Positions 18,279 through 26,881 of a stretch of DNA of 64,000 nucleotides are shown here, in pieces. The translations under genes and the position numbers were made by a program. Numbering within the stretch: position 1 is the first letter of the stretch; every line of letters starts with the position of its first letter. The notes below the pieces were generated by a model. That model did no database searches. It was given only the letters and a program-made list of their open reading frames with translations, and was not told where the DNA came from. The stretch comes from UBA4416 sp044238845 (GTDB lineage Bacteria; Bacteroidota; Bacteroidia; B-17B0; Aurantibacillaceae): positions 62,001 to 126,000 of the forward strand of contig JBIICN010000003.1 in assembly GCA_044238845.1 (NCBI GenBank), in the 5' to 3' direction.

Positions 18279-19133
18279 ATGTCGAGCATTAAACATTACT
18301 TATCATTAGTAAAATTTAGTCATACAATATTTGCTTTACCTTTTGCTTTAATTGGTTTTACATTAGCTTTATCCGAAGGCCATTCTTTTTCATTAAAACT
18401 GTTATTGTTGGTATTGGTTTGTATGGTTACTGCTCGTAACTCAGCTATGGCATTTAATCGTTTTATTGATAGAAAATTTGATGCCTTAAACCCTCGCACT
18501 GCAATTAGAGAAATACCTGCAGGAATTATTAATCCAAAAAATGCACTGTTCTTCATCATCATCAATTGTGTATTATTTGTTACTGCCACTTATTTTATCA
18601 ATACCATTTGTTTTTATTTATCCCCAGTCGCATTATTTACTGTGTTATTTTATAGCTATACCAAACGATTTACACCATTATGTCATTTAGTACTAGGCTG
18701 TGGATTGGCACTTGCTCCTATCGGCGCCTATTTAGCCGTAACAGGTGTATTTGCGTGGTTACCATTATTGTTTTCGTTTACAGTATTTACCTGGGTAAGT
18801 GGTTTTGATATTATTTATGCTTTGCAAGATGAAACATTTGATAGAGAACATCAATTAAATTCGATTCCTGTTTTATTAGGTACTAAAGGAGCTTTACGTT
18901 TCTCAGAAGTATTGCATGTATTCTCCATAGCATTTGTTGCCGCCGCTGGTTTTTTAGGCCACTTTAATTTCTTATACTGGATAGGAGTAACTCTATTTAG
19001 CGGATTAGTCATATATCAACACACTATCGTTAAACCAAATGATTTATCTAGAGTAAACCTAGCCTTTGGGACAACAAATGGAATTGCAAGTGTCGTGTTT
19101 GCTTGCTTTACCATTGTATCGTTATTTATTTAA
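18279..19133 (+). CDS. UbiA-family polyprenyltransferase (probable MqnP type)
   Basis: This 284-residue protein has eight or nine membrane helices. It has the two Asp-rich prenyl-diphosphate/Mg motifs of UbiA enzymes: NRFIDRKFD near residues 61-69 and ALQDETFDREH near 180-190. The first motif with NPRTAIREIPAG next to it matches the group called UbiA-like polyprenyltransferase in the futalosine route to menaquinone (MqnP). Other mqn genes are not in the window, so pathway placement rests on sequence style. Third gene of the yicC operon. Confidence 0.83.
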   Translation: MSSIKHYLSLVKFSHTIFALPFALIGFTLALSEGHSFSLKLLLLVLVCMVTARNSAMAFNRFIDRKFDALNPRTAIREIPAGIINPKNALFFIIINCVLFVTATYFINTICFYLSPVALFTVLFYSYTKRFTPLCHLVLGCGLALAPIGAYLAVTGVFAWLPLLFSFTVFTWVSGFDIIYALQDETFDREHQLNSIPVLLGTKGALRFSEVLHVFSIAFVAAAGFLGHFNFLYWIGVTLFSGLVIYQHTIVKPNDLSRVNLAFGTTNGIASVVFACFTIVSLFI

Positions 19134-19134
19134 A

Positions 19135-19794
19135 ATGCTTGAGTTTATAAAATCCCATAAAAAATTCGTTAAATGGAGCCTTCTCATTATCTCGCTTTTA
19201 TTTTTATCAATCGTATGTTGTAACTATTGGATTGTAAATTCAACTAAAAAACAATTGTACTCTGAGGTTAATTCAATTCCTGCTCGAAAAGTTGGTTTAG
19301 TATTAGGTGCCAGTAAAAAAACCAGCAGAGGAACAAATAATTTATATTTCTCTTACCGAATACAAGCAGCTTTTGAATTATTTAAAGCACATAAAGTTCA
19401 ATATCTATTATTAAGCGGAGATAATCATGTAAAAGGGTACGATGAGCCGTCTGATATGAGAGAAGCATTAATTGCATTAGGCGTTCCTGATTCTTGTATT
19501 ATTTTAGATTATGCAGGATTTAGAACCTTGGATAGTGTTGTGAGAAGTAATGAAGTATTTGGAGAAGATTCTATTACCATTATTTCTCAAGAATTTCATA
19601 ATCAAAGAGCATTATTTATTTCAAACAAAAATAATGTCAAAGCCATAGGATATAATGCAAAAGAAGTCAATAAAAATTACTCGTTTAAAACACGATTTAG
19701 AGAATACTTTGCTCGAGTAAAATGTGTGTTAGATATTTATGTTTTACGCACTTCCCCTAAATTTTTGGGAGATAAAATAAAAATTGGAAAATAA
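19135..19794 (+). CDS. sanA: SanA-like DUF218 envelope protein
   Basis: This 219-residue protein has one N-terminal membrane helix (about residues 14-32). A periplasmic DUF218 domain follows with GLVLGASKKTSRG, the SanA hallmark YLLLSGDNHVKGYDEPSDMR, DYAGFRTLDSVVRS and EFHNQRALFI. E. coli SanA supports the envelope barrier (high-temperature vancomycin exclusion). The longer frame from 19066 overlaps the prenyltransferase. ATG at 19135, one base after that gene's stop, is a far better start and gives the signal-anchor directly. Fourth gene of the operon. Confidence 0.88.
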   Translation: MLEFIKSHKKFVKWSLLIISLLFLSIVCCNYWIVNSTKKQLYSEVNSIPARKVGLVLGASKKTSRGTNNLYFSYRIQAAFELFKAHKVQYLLLSGDNHVKGYDEPSDMREALIALGVPDSCIILDYAGFRTLDSVVRSNEVFGEDSITIISQEFHNQRALFISNKNNVKAIGYNAKEVNKNYSFKTRFREYFARVKCVLDIYVLRTSPKFLGDKIKIGK

Positions 19795-19797
19795 ACC

Positions 19798-20673
19798 ATG
19801 TTCAAATTCATTTATATACTTTTTGTATGTACTGGTATATTTTTGACTAACTCCAACAAACTTGGCTATGATTTCTCAAAACCAACATTTAACAATAATC
19901 TCCCTCCTGTTCTTAACGAAATATCAGGCTTAGCGATAATAGATTCTACATCCATTGCATGTGTGCAAGATGAGGACGGTATATTGTTCATTTATAATAT
20001 TAAAAGTCTTACAATTACTCAGCTACATGCTTTCGGATTAAAAGGCGATTATGAAGGAATAACATTAGTAAATGATGTATTGTATGTGTTAAGAAGCGAT
20101 GGCGTTTTATTTGAAATAAAAGATTATCTATCAAAAAAGTTAAAAGTAAAAACATACCCAACAAGAATTCCTGCTATCAATAATGAAGGCTTGTGTTATG
20201 ATGCAATCAATAACAGGCTTTTAATAGGAGCAAAAGGAAAAATTAATAAAGATCCATCAAATAAAGATGCTCGATATATTTACAGCTTTGATTTAAAAAC
20301 AAAAACATTAAATCAATCTCCAGCTTTTAGCTTCAATATTATTGATATAAATCTTAACGCAAAAATGCAAGGGATTAAAATTCCTAAAAAACAAAACAAA
20401 AAAGGAGAATCCATCGAACATGGTTTTAAATTTAACACTTCTGAAATTGCGATTCATCCCCTCACTCAGCAATTATTTGTATTATCTGCTACCGACCATG
20501 CACTATTTGTATTTAACAAAAATGCTAACTTAGAGTATATCGAACAACTTAATCCTACCGTATTTAATAAATCGGAAGGATTAGATTTTTTTAGGAATGG
20601 TGATATGCTAATTTCTAACGAAGGACAAGCGCATCAACCTACTTTACTAAGATTTAATTATATGCCGAAATAA
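19798..20673 (+). CDS. SdiA-regulated-domain beta-propeller protein
   Basis: This 291-residue protein has an N-terminal hydrophobic stretch (export likely). It then shows the SdiA-regulated/esterase-like propeller pattern: LNEISGLAIIDSTSIACVQD, FGLKGDYEGITLVNDVLYVL, NNEGLCYDAINNRLLIGAKG, FNTSEIAIHP and SEGLDFF..G.MLISNEGQ. The E-G pairs mark metal- or ligand-facing loops of this fold. Exact role is unknown; it may bind or hydrolyse an extracellular ligand. Last gene of the yicC operon, 3 bases after sanA. Confidence 0.72.
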   Translation: MFKFIYILFVCTGIFLTNSNKLGYDFSKPTFNNNLPPVLNEISGLAIIDSTSIACVQDEDGILFIYNIKSLTITQLHAFGLKGDYEGITLVNDVLYVLRSDGVLFEIKDYLSKKLKVKTYPTRIPAINNEGLCYDAINNRLLIGAKGKINKDPSNKDARYIYSFDLKTKTLNQSPAFSFNIIDINLNAKMQGIKIPKKQNKKGESIEHGFKFNTSEIAIHPLTQQLFVLSATDHALFVFNKNANLEYIEQLNPTVFNKSEGLDFFRNGDMLISNEGQAHQPTLLRFNYMPK

Positions 20674-20677
20674 TTTG

Positions 20678-20701
20678 TTCTCGACTCCGCTCGAACTGAC
20701 A
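20678..20701 (+). repeat. Half copy of the TCTCGACTCCGCTCGA repeat
   Basis: The 24 bases are identical to the left arm of the full palindrome at 57308-57366. Here only one arm is present, just after the SdiA-regulated gene. This family of short palindromes is scattered through many Bacteroidota genomes. Confidence 0.8.
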
Positions 20702-20745
20702 AATTAAATATAAATAATCCGTAAATTTAGTTAAGTCTAAATTTT

Positions 20746-22410
20746 ATGGAAACAATTTCAGAAACAGAATTTACAGGAAAATTAAAACAACTTAAATTGT
20801 TGGTGTTTCAATTTGATAAAACCGCTAACGATACTAAGACACTTTTATTAAATGACTTAATTTTAAATGTACCTAAAAAGAAGGATGCCTATTTACAGTT
20901 TCATCATGTTTTGTTATGTATGATGGCATATCCTAGTAACAAAACTCTGCTAAATTTAGTTGAAGAAACCACCTCCAAATTATTAAATCAATTATCAAAA
21001 TATTCTTCCATTCAAGAAAAATTAATTGGAACAGGATTATTACATACTGCTGTTGAATGTAATTTCACCTATCAAAAAATAAAACACATCATTCAACATT
21101 TCCCGAATCAAGTATCTATTCATAGCGCTTCTTCAAGCATAGAAACTCAAAAAACTGTTTTAAAATTGATTCTGCCTAATTTAGAGTATTCGAAAATACA
21201 TGCGGGCGAAAAAGATCTTAAATCAAGAATTTCCGAATTCCATCCATCAAATCAGCAAACAGATTTAGAATGGTTACTACAAACCATTGAACAATCAAAT
21301 TCAGATAGTAAAACTAAAGCTTTCTTGTATAATCAATTAGGTATTTTTATTCAATGGAAAATATCAAGCGAAAAAGATTCTATCAGTTTTTTAAAAGGCG
21401 CTCATTTACCAACTTATTTTCACACAACTCCTTTAGAAAAGAAAATAAACTTACAGGATATCATTAAACAAAAACTTCCCTCTCCCGTCAAATTATCTTT
21501 AAAAGAAAAACAACAATTGATTCATTCAGCGAAAATGACTTTGTTTTACTTATACAGAGAAACTGAGCCATTTACAAATGCTAATGAAGACGATATCACC
21601 TTATTTCATTTAGACAAAGGCATTTCTATTGCATTGTTTGGAAGCACAAATAACAAACGTTATTCCTTAGAATCGTACATTGGTTATTTAGTTCTAAAAA
21701 ATAACATTCCTGCTTCCTATGGTGGAGGTTGGATATTTGGAGAACGCAGTCAGTTTGGGATTAATATTTTAGAATCCTTCCGAGGCGGTGAATCAAGTTT
21801 AATTATTTGCGAATTACTAAGAGTATATCATCAATATTTTAAAGCAACTCGATTTGTGGTTAAACCTTATCAATTTGGATTACACAACCCGGAAGCTATT
21901 AAAACTGGTGCATTTTGGTTTTATTACAAACTAGGTTTCCGTCCCGAAAACAATGAACTAAAAGCCTTAGCCAAAAAAGAGGAAGAAGAAAAACTCAAAA
22001 ACCCTAAATACAAAAGTGAGGCGAGTACTTTAAGAAAATATACCAAAAGCAATATCGCTTTAACACTTTCTGATAAAAACTATCCTAATTTTGATTCAGA
22101 AGTATTGAGTCAAAGAATTACAAGTTATATCAATACTCAATTTGATGGAAACCGAGAAAAAGCCATTAATCAATGTTTTAAAATACTAAAAGAGGATTTA
22201 GATATAGATTTAAAATCTTGGAAAACAGAAGATATTGATTATGCCAAACAATTATCAGTTTTATTTTGCTCCTATCCTGATTCTAAAAAATGGATGGTAG
22301 AGAACAAGAAAAATATCATTTTACTAATACAATTAAAATCGGCAAAAACAGAATTACTTTGGATTAAACATTTACAAAGCTTTAAAGCATTTTGGAAACT
22401 AATTCAATAA
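20746..22410 (+). CDS. Large cytoplasmic protein of unknown function with acyltransferase-like region
   Basis: This 554-residue protein has no signal peptide or membrane helix. Residues about 1-240 are helical. Residues about 280-410 look like an acyltransferase-type fold: LHFLDKGISIALF-like strands, GYLVLKNNIPASYGGGWIFG, INILESFRGGESSLIICELL, FGLHNPEAIKTGAFWFYYKL and GFRPE. The G.FWFYYKLGFRPE end resembles the last helix of GNAT enzymes. No family was recognised. It is preceded by a half palindrome, ends at a strong terminator and has no operon partner. Confidence 0.7.
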   Translation: METISETEFTGKLKQLKLLVFQFDKTANDTKTLLLNDLILNVPKKKDAYLQFHHVLLCMMAYPSNKTLLNLVEETTSKLLNQLSKYSSIQEKLIGTGLLHTAVECNFTYQKIKHIIQHFPNQVSIHSASSSIETQKTVLKLILPNLEYSKIHAGEKDLKSRISEFHPSNQQTDLEWLLQTIEQSNSDSKTKAFLYNQLGIFIQWKISSEKDSISFLKGAHLPTYFHTTPLEKKINLQDIIKQKLPSPVKLSLKEKQQLIHSAKMTLFYLYRETEPFTNANEDDITLFHLDKGISIALFGSTNNKRYSLESYIGYLVLKNNIPASYGGGWIFGERSQFGINILESFRGGESSLIICELLRVYHQYFKATRFVVKPYQFGLHNPEAIKTGAFWFYYKLGFRPENNELKALAKKEEEEKLKNPKYKSEASTLRKYTKSNIALTLSDKNYPNFDSEVLSQRITSYINTQFDGNREKAINQCFKILKEDLDIDLKSWKTEDIDYAKQLSVLFCSYPDSKKWMVENKKNIILLIQLKSAKTELLWIKHLQSFKAFWKLIQ

Positions 22411-22413
22411 AAA

Positions 22414-22437
22414 AAGCCTGAATTTAAATTCAGGCTT
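22414..22437. terminator. Rho-independent terminator between converging genes
   Basis: A perfect 12-bp inverted repeat, AAGCCTGAATTT and its complement, is flanked by an A-run on the left. It lies between the unknown 554-residue gene (+) and the thioredoxin gene (-), so it can serve both, with the T-run on the minus side. Confidence 0.85.
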
Positions 22438-22459
22438 CTAAATTACATAGGAAATAAGT

Positions 22460-23656
22460 TTATTTTAATTCTTTAATTTTTTTCAATAAATCAGTAGTTC
22501 CTTGATAATCTGCTGCAACTAACTTCTCCTTTTTAGCTTCTTCTATCGCATTATTTGCTGCATCTAATGCCAATTGCTTTTTTCCTAATTTATATAAAAC
22601 TGATGCATATGTATCCAAGAAAGCATAATTCTTTTCTAAGTCACTCGCTTTTTTAGACCATTCTTCTGCTTTTAATAGGGCGTCTTTATTGTCGACTTTT
22701 TCATAAAAATCCCAAGCTATGCTATTCAACATTCCAACATCATCTTTATAATATATGTCTATATTTTCAACTGCTAACTTTGCAAAAGTATTCCAATCTT
22801 CTTTTTTTCTAGCAAGTCTTAAATCTGCATCAAAAGCAACCAATTTACTTCCTTCGGTATTTAAAGCAAGGATTTTTGATCTCACTTCCTGATAATACTT
22901 TTCATCTAATGGCTTAGTCTTTATAATAGCAAAAAGGGTATTTCTGTGAATATCGTCCAGTTTTTCGTTTACAGATTTAGCACTATACAACTCATCAAAT
23001 TTTTGTTTGTTTGTAATCAAGAAACTATACTCATTAGTGGTCATACTATTCGTATGTTGCTGAATCATTTGCCAATTTTCTTTATTAAACAACTCAGTAT
23101 TTTTTTGTAAAGAAAAGTAATCAGCAACTAAATTATCAACATCTAAACAAGTACCTTCTCTTACTTCAATATATTTTTTTAAAAAATCAGCATTAGCTTT
23201 ATTTGACTCGTAGTTCTTTAAATAATAGTTAAAGCACTTCTCTGGATTTTTAGATTCCTCTCCTAAAGCAATAAACTCTTTACCCGACATTGAGCCAGCT
23301 ATTCGATGAACCAAATTCCCATTTCCATCTACAAACAATAAATTTGGATAACATCTTACATCGTATTGCTTGGCAAGTTCAATACCTTCACCTTTTTCCA
23401 TATCAATTTTTGCATTCACAAAATTTTTATTGTAATAATCAGCAACGGTATCGTTTGTAAAAATGTTTTTAGCCATTTGCTTGCAAGGCCCACACCAAGT
23501 GGTAAAAGCATCAATAAAAATTAACTTATTTTCTTTTAAAGCTTTTTCTTTGATTTCTTTAAACGAACCGTGTTCGAATTTAATACTTCTATTTTGAGCA
23601 AAATTTGAAATAGACAATAGGCTTAAAAGCCCTGAAAAATAAAGTGATTTTAACAT
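22460..23656 (-). CDS. Exported thioredoxin-like protein with TPR-like C-terminus
   Basis: This 398-residue protein has a signal peptide (ending NFAQ). The thioredoxin domain (about residues 25-135) has the active site FTTWCGPCKQM (Cys55, Cys58) and the cis-Pro loop YDVRCYPNLLFVDG. The C-terminal 250 residues are helical and include TPR-like AIEEAKKEKL and DTYASVLYKLGKKQLALDAA. The enzyme would reduce or shuffle disulphides in the periplasm. It is the third gene of the unit pentapeptide protein, ChaN-like, thioredoxin, with 6 bases after the ChaN-like stop. Confidence 0.87.
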   Translation of the reverse strand: MLKSLYFSGLLSLLSISNFAQNRSIKFEHGSFKEIKEKALKENKLIFIDAFTTWCGPCKQMAKNIFTNDTVADYYNKNFVNAKIDMEKGEGIELAKQYDVRCYPNLLFVDGNGNLVHRIAGSMSGKEFIALGEESKNPEKCFNYYLKNYESNKANADFLKKYIEVREGTCLDVDNLVADYFSLQKNTELFNKENWQMIQQHTNSMTTNEYSFLITNKQKFDELYSAKSVNEKLDDIHRNTLFAIIKTKPLDEKYYQEVRSKILALNTEGSKLVAFDADLRLARKKEDWNTFAKLAVENIDIYYKDDVGMLNSIAWDFYEKVDNKDALLKAEEWSKKASDLEKNYAFLDTYASVLYKLGKKQLALDAANNAIEEAKKEKLVAADYQGTTDLLKKIKELK

Positions 23657-23662
23657 GAGTAA

Positions 23663-24574
23663 TTAATCTTTATAGGTTTTAGGAACATTTGGGTCAGTAA
23701 TAATAATATAATCTCCTTGATTTTCAAATTTTTTCCAGTCAATATTTGGAAAGGATTTATCAGAGCCAGAAGATATAACTAAGGGTTTAATGTTAGGATT
23801 ATATTTTTTTAGTTGTGTAACTACAGCAAATCCTTCATCACTATGAAAACGTCCGTTTACCTGAAATACTTTTTTTGTAAAATGTTTCTCTAAATAATCA
23901 GCAATAGAAAAAGCCATTGTAGCGTCCCATAACGATTGAGCCATCACTAAACTAAATGGTTCATAATTGGTATTAGTGTTCTGTTTTTTCTTTTTCTCTT
24001 TTCCATTATCAAAAAGACCTACTAGTTTTTCGTAATATTTCCCCGAAGCTGTATCATAAGGTAGTGGTGCGAAATATTTTTTTGATTCTAAAGGCAAATC
24101 CATCAATGCTTTTTGACCTTTACGCCCTGCTAAATTCGAATAACGTCCTGCTGCATTAGCGCAAACCACTTCTAATTTATTTATTTTACAAAACTCCACC
24201 ATTGGTCTGTAGTCTTTATAATTAGACCAAACACGAGCATCTTTTTTAAAGTTTTTCTCTCTCACATCAGAAGTTAAATATTCATTCATAACTGGTTGAA
24301 CATCTCTATCAAACATTTCCATAGAAAGCGTTATGTTTGAATTGTATGTTTGATATAAGGATTCAAAAATTTTAGTTTCCAAATAATGTGTTACCGAATC
24401 ATTATGTTCTTCTCCATAAAATAACACATCATAATCTTTCATTCGTTCAACTATGTCAATAATATCTACTTCTTTATCTAGTTTTGTAGAATAGATTTTA
24501 TAATTTTTTTCCGTCACTTGCGCAACAATAGTAAATGTTGTTAGATAACAGATAAATAGGAGTAATTTTTTCAT
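23663..24574 (-). CDS. ChaN-like haem-binding family protein
   Basis: This 303-residue protein has a signal peptide (ending TIVAQ) and the ChaN/PF04187 pattern. The pattern is DVLFYGEEHNDSVTHYLE, LSMEMFDRDVQPVMNEYL, KVWSNYKDYRPMVEF-type spacing, VCANAAGRYSNLAGRKG, and QVNGRFHSDEGFAVV. Members bind haem or take part in iron uptake, often as lipoproteins; no lipobox is obvious here. Residue Glu-His in YGEEHND is conserved in the family. It is placed between the pentapeptide gene (17-base gap) and the thioredoxin gene. Confidence 0.8.
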   Translation of the reverse strand: MKKLLLFICYLTTFTIVAQVTEKNYKIYSTKLDKEVDIIDIVERMKDYDVLFYGEEHNDSVTHYLETKIFESLYQTYNSNITLSMEMFDRDVQPVMNEYLTSDVREKNFKKDARVWSNYKDYRPMVEFCKINKLEVVCANAAGRYSNLAGRKGQKALMDLPLESKKYFAPLPYDTASGKYYEKLVGLFDNGKEKKKKQNTNTNYEPFSLVMAQSLWDATMAFSIADYLEKHFTKKVFQVNGRFHSDEGFAVVTQLKKYNPNIKPLVISSGSDKSFPNIDWKKFENQGDYIIITDPNVPKTYKD

Positions 24575-24591
24575 GTAAATTGCACTAAGTA

Positions 24592-25158
24592 TTATTCAAT
24601 TATGATATCGTGTCTAGTTAAAAGTCTAAATAAATCTTGAGATAAAAATTTAGCCTTTTTAATATTATTAATTTCGGGGTCGATAGCAAAATTGCTAGAA
24701 TTTGTAAAATCAAGTCCAGATAGATTTGTTTTGGCAAAAACAGCTTCATATAAATCACAATCGTTAAATAATGATTTAGATAAATCAGCATTTGTGAAAT
24801 TTACTTCATGCATTTTACAATGTTTGAATTCGCTTTTATTCATCTTCTTACTATCAAAAGAAGCATAATCCAACAAACATTTTTCAAAGTATACTTCAAA
24901 AGCAAAATCTTTAGCTTGAAAAAAATTAAGTCCTAATAATTTACAGTCAATAAACTCGACTCCTTGTAGCTTAGCATTATTAACCTTACAACTACTTAAA
25001 TTGCAATTTTTAAACGTGCTGTTAATCAAATTTAAATTAGACATATCTGTTAATGTACAATTAACAAATTCGCACTTTTCATAATCTTCTCTTTCAGAAG
25101 GCTTAGGCAATAAATTCAAATTTGAAATTACTTCGGTAGATTTTAATAGCTTACTCAT
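24592..25158 (-). CDS. Pentapeptide-repeat protein
   Basis: This 188-residue cytoplasmic protein shows runs of the A(D/N)LXX pattern: LINSTFKNCNLSSCKVNNAK, LQGVEFIDCKLLGLNFFQAK, VNFTNADLSKSLFNDCDLYE and AVFAKTNLSGLDFTNS. These fold into a right-handed quadrilateral beta-helix. Some members protect DNA gyrase, but most have no known role. First gene of a three-gene minus-strand unit. Repeat elements begin about 90 bases upstream. Confidence 0.83.
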   Translation of the reverse strand: MSKLLKSTEVISNLNLLPKPSEREDYEKCEFVNCTLTDMSNLNLINSTFKNCNLSSCKVNNAKLQGVEFIDCKLLGLNFFQAKDFAFEVYFEKCLLDYASFDSKKMNKSEFKHCKMHEVNFTNADLSKSLFNDCDLYEAVFAKTNLSGLDFTNSSNFAIDPEINNIKKAKFLSQDLFRLLTRHDIIIE

Positions 25159-25250
25159 ACTCTTAATTAGTATGAATAAAGATAGATAAATTATTAAATA
25201 AATTAGCTGGTATGTTTATTTGAAAATGAGCTATTTAGCACTAAAAGTAA

Positions 25251-25396
25251 TTTAACCACATAGAAACATTGTTATTAACCAAGCAAAAAGAGCAACAAAG
25301 AAGCTTCGCTTTTCTCATAGCAATCTATGTCAAAATTTATTTTCTATCTCAGACTCTAACAACATTATCAATTTTCTATGTCTCTATGTGGTTAAA
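25251..25396. repeat. Inverted-repeat element A (ACCACATAGAAAC ends)
   Basis: The left end TTTAACCACATAGAAACATTG and the right end CAATTTTCTATG with CTCTATGTGGTTAAA are inverted copies of each other. The 100 bases inside hold no clear open frame. They do include a stretch, AAGAAGCTTCGCTTTTCTCA, that is a small palindrome around GAAGCTTC. Same end type as element B next to it. Confidence 0.75.
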
Positions 25397-25421
25397 CGCT
25401 CTATTAAAACTAATCACTTAA

Positions 25422-25635
25422 TTAAACCACATAGAAACAATAAAACTATTGTTTAGGCAAAAAGACTAAAATGTTCATTTACAAAAGTTTTCTGACCTTC
25501 TCTAAAAATATTAAACGCTTTCTAAAAGGCCTCTTCACATTATTTTATGAACTTCAATAGATGCACCAACGACTTCATATGTAAGTTCATCTAGATACTT
25601 TTGAGTAATCATTTCTATATATCTATGTGGTTAAA
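25422..25635. repeat. Inverted-repeat element B carrying a dead gene
   Basis: The left end TTAAACCACATAGAAACAA and the right end ATCTATGTGGTTAAA are inverted. The element encloses the GxxExxY remnant at 25514-25612 and stops 12 bases before the radical SAM gene's end. The shared ends with element A suggest one mobile or co-amplified family. Confidence 0.72.
25514..25612 (-). pseudogene. Decayed GxxExxY-family gene
   Basis: From ATG 25612 the minus strand reads 33 codons: MITQKYLDELTYEVVGASIE, then VHKIM, a TGA stop, then RGLLESV. Intact family members read LTY..(I/V)GA.EVHK.LGPGLLES, so alignment is unbroken and the stop replaces the Gly of LGPG (GGA to TGA). Further stops follow and homology fades toward 25460. 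GxxExxY proteins are small, of unknown role, and are frequent near this type of repeat in Bacteroidota. Confidence 0.75.
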
Positions 25636-25646
25636 GATTTTTTCTG

Positions 25647-26717
25647 TTAAAACAAGCTTAGCTGATTATCTCCTGCTTTATAATTAAAACTAACCGTATT
25701 AAATACAAATTTAGATTCCACAGGCATAAACCGTTCCTTCGATAACTTAAATAATTGCATAATAGATTCAGCAATTTTGCCTTCTCCTTTTATGCGAACA
25801 CTTTTTCTTGTATCACTTACTTTACCCCCATGGCAATCCATAATTTGATTCCAAACTTTATCTACTCTGTCAGGAAAATTTTTCACTAACCAATCCTTAA
25901 AAATATGTTCAACCGAACCATTTAACCTTACAATGGTAATTCCTGCCGAAGTTGCTCCCGCCGCCGCCGCCTGCTCAATCACATTCGACACTTCATGATT
26001 GTTAATACCTGGAATAATAGGTGCCACCATCACCCCACAAGGAATGCCATGTTTTGATAAGGTTTCTAAAACCATCATTCTGTTTTTATAGGTAGCTGTT
26101 CGTGGCTCTAATAACTGACGAACTTTTTCGTCTGTGCCTGTAATGGAAATCATCACATGAACTAAATTATGTTCGGCTAACTCTGTTAAAACATCAATAT
26201 CTCTGGTAATTAATGAGTTTTTGGTAATAATAGCAACTGGATGTTTATATTTTAGACACGTTTTTAAAATATTGCGCGTTAACTCCATTTCTCGTTCAAT
26301 AGGCTGATAACAATCGGTATTACCTGACAACATAATAGGTTTTGCCTTCCAGTTTTTTTGACTAAATGTTTTTTCTAATAATTCAACCGTATTTTTTTTA
26401 ACGATAATTTTTCTTTCAAAATCCAAGCCTGCACTATAACCCCAAAATTCATGTGAATTACGAGCATAACAATAAATACATCCATGCTCGCAACCCTGAT
26501 ATGGATTTAAGGAATAAGCCATTCCAATATCTGTACTTTCAACCTTATTGATAATTGTTTTAGAGTACGTATAGATGATTTCTGTTTTTTCTTTTTGTAA
26601 AAACTCTTCATCTAAGCCTTCTATATGCTCTTGCACATATTGTTTTTGCTCAAATACACTATGAGGATTAAACTGTGCTCCTCTTCCTTTAAAATAATTG
26701 ACAATTCGATTTTCCAT
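25647..26717 (-). CDS. PA0069-family radical SAM protein
   Basis: This 356-residue protein has the radical SAM cluster motif in GCEHGCIYCYARNSHEFWG (CxxxCxxC, three Cys for the 4Fe-4S cluster). LSGNTDCYQPIEREMELTR, VAIITKNSLITRDIDVL and TGTDEKVRQLLEPRTATYKN follow. This set defines the PA0069/Rv2578c group, distantly related to spore photoproduct lyase. The reaction is unknown. It has its own promoter region, divergent from the phosphatase gene, and its 3' end abuts repeat element B. Confidence 0.88.
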   Translation of the reverse strand: MENRIVNYFKGRGAQFNPHSVFEQKQYVQEHIEGLDEEFLQKEKTEIIYTYSKTIINKVESTDIGMAYSLNPYQGCEHGCIYCYARNSHEFWGYSAGLDFERKIIVKKNTVELLEKTFSQKNWKAKPIMLSGNTDCYQPIEREMELTRNILKTCLKYKHPVAIITKNSLITRDIDVLTELAEHNLVHVMISITGTDEKVRQLLEPRTATYKNRMMVLETLSKHGIPCGVMVAPIIPGINNHEVSNVIEQAAAAGATSAGITIVRLNGSVEHIFKDWLVKNFPDRVDKVWNQIMDCHGGKVSDTRKSVRIKGEGKIAESIMQLFKLSKERFMPVESKFVFNTVSFNYKAGDNQLSLF

Positions 26718-26881
26718 AGCCTAAAAACTTAGGCTAAAGTTACGTCCATTGAATAGCAATTGATTGCTATAAATTGTAGCAATTTGGATATTGTATTGGA
26801 AATAATTAAATGATATTTCATTAACAATAAAAAAACATGGCATCACTTAACTTTATTAGTATAAAATTTAAAATAAAAACA

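Noticed and set aside
25251..25635. Repeats considered as a CRISPR array
   Set aside because: Only four copies, in inverted pairs with unequal spacing of over 100 bases and a decayed gene inside, so this is not a CRISPR pattern.
26763..26783. Perfect 7-bp inverted repeat ATTGCTA/TAGCAAT between the radical SAM and phosphatase genes
   Set aside because: It could be an operator, but a 7-bp repeat in AT-rich DNA is expected by chance and no regulator is linked to it.
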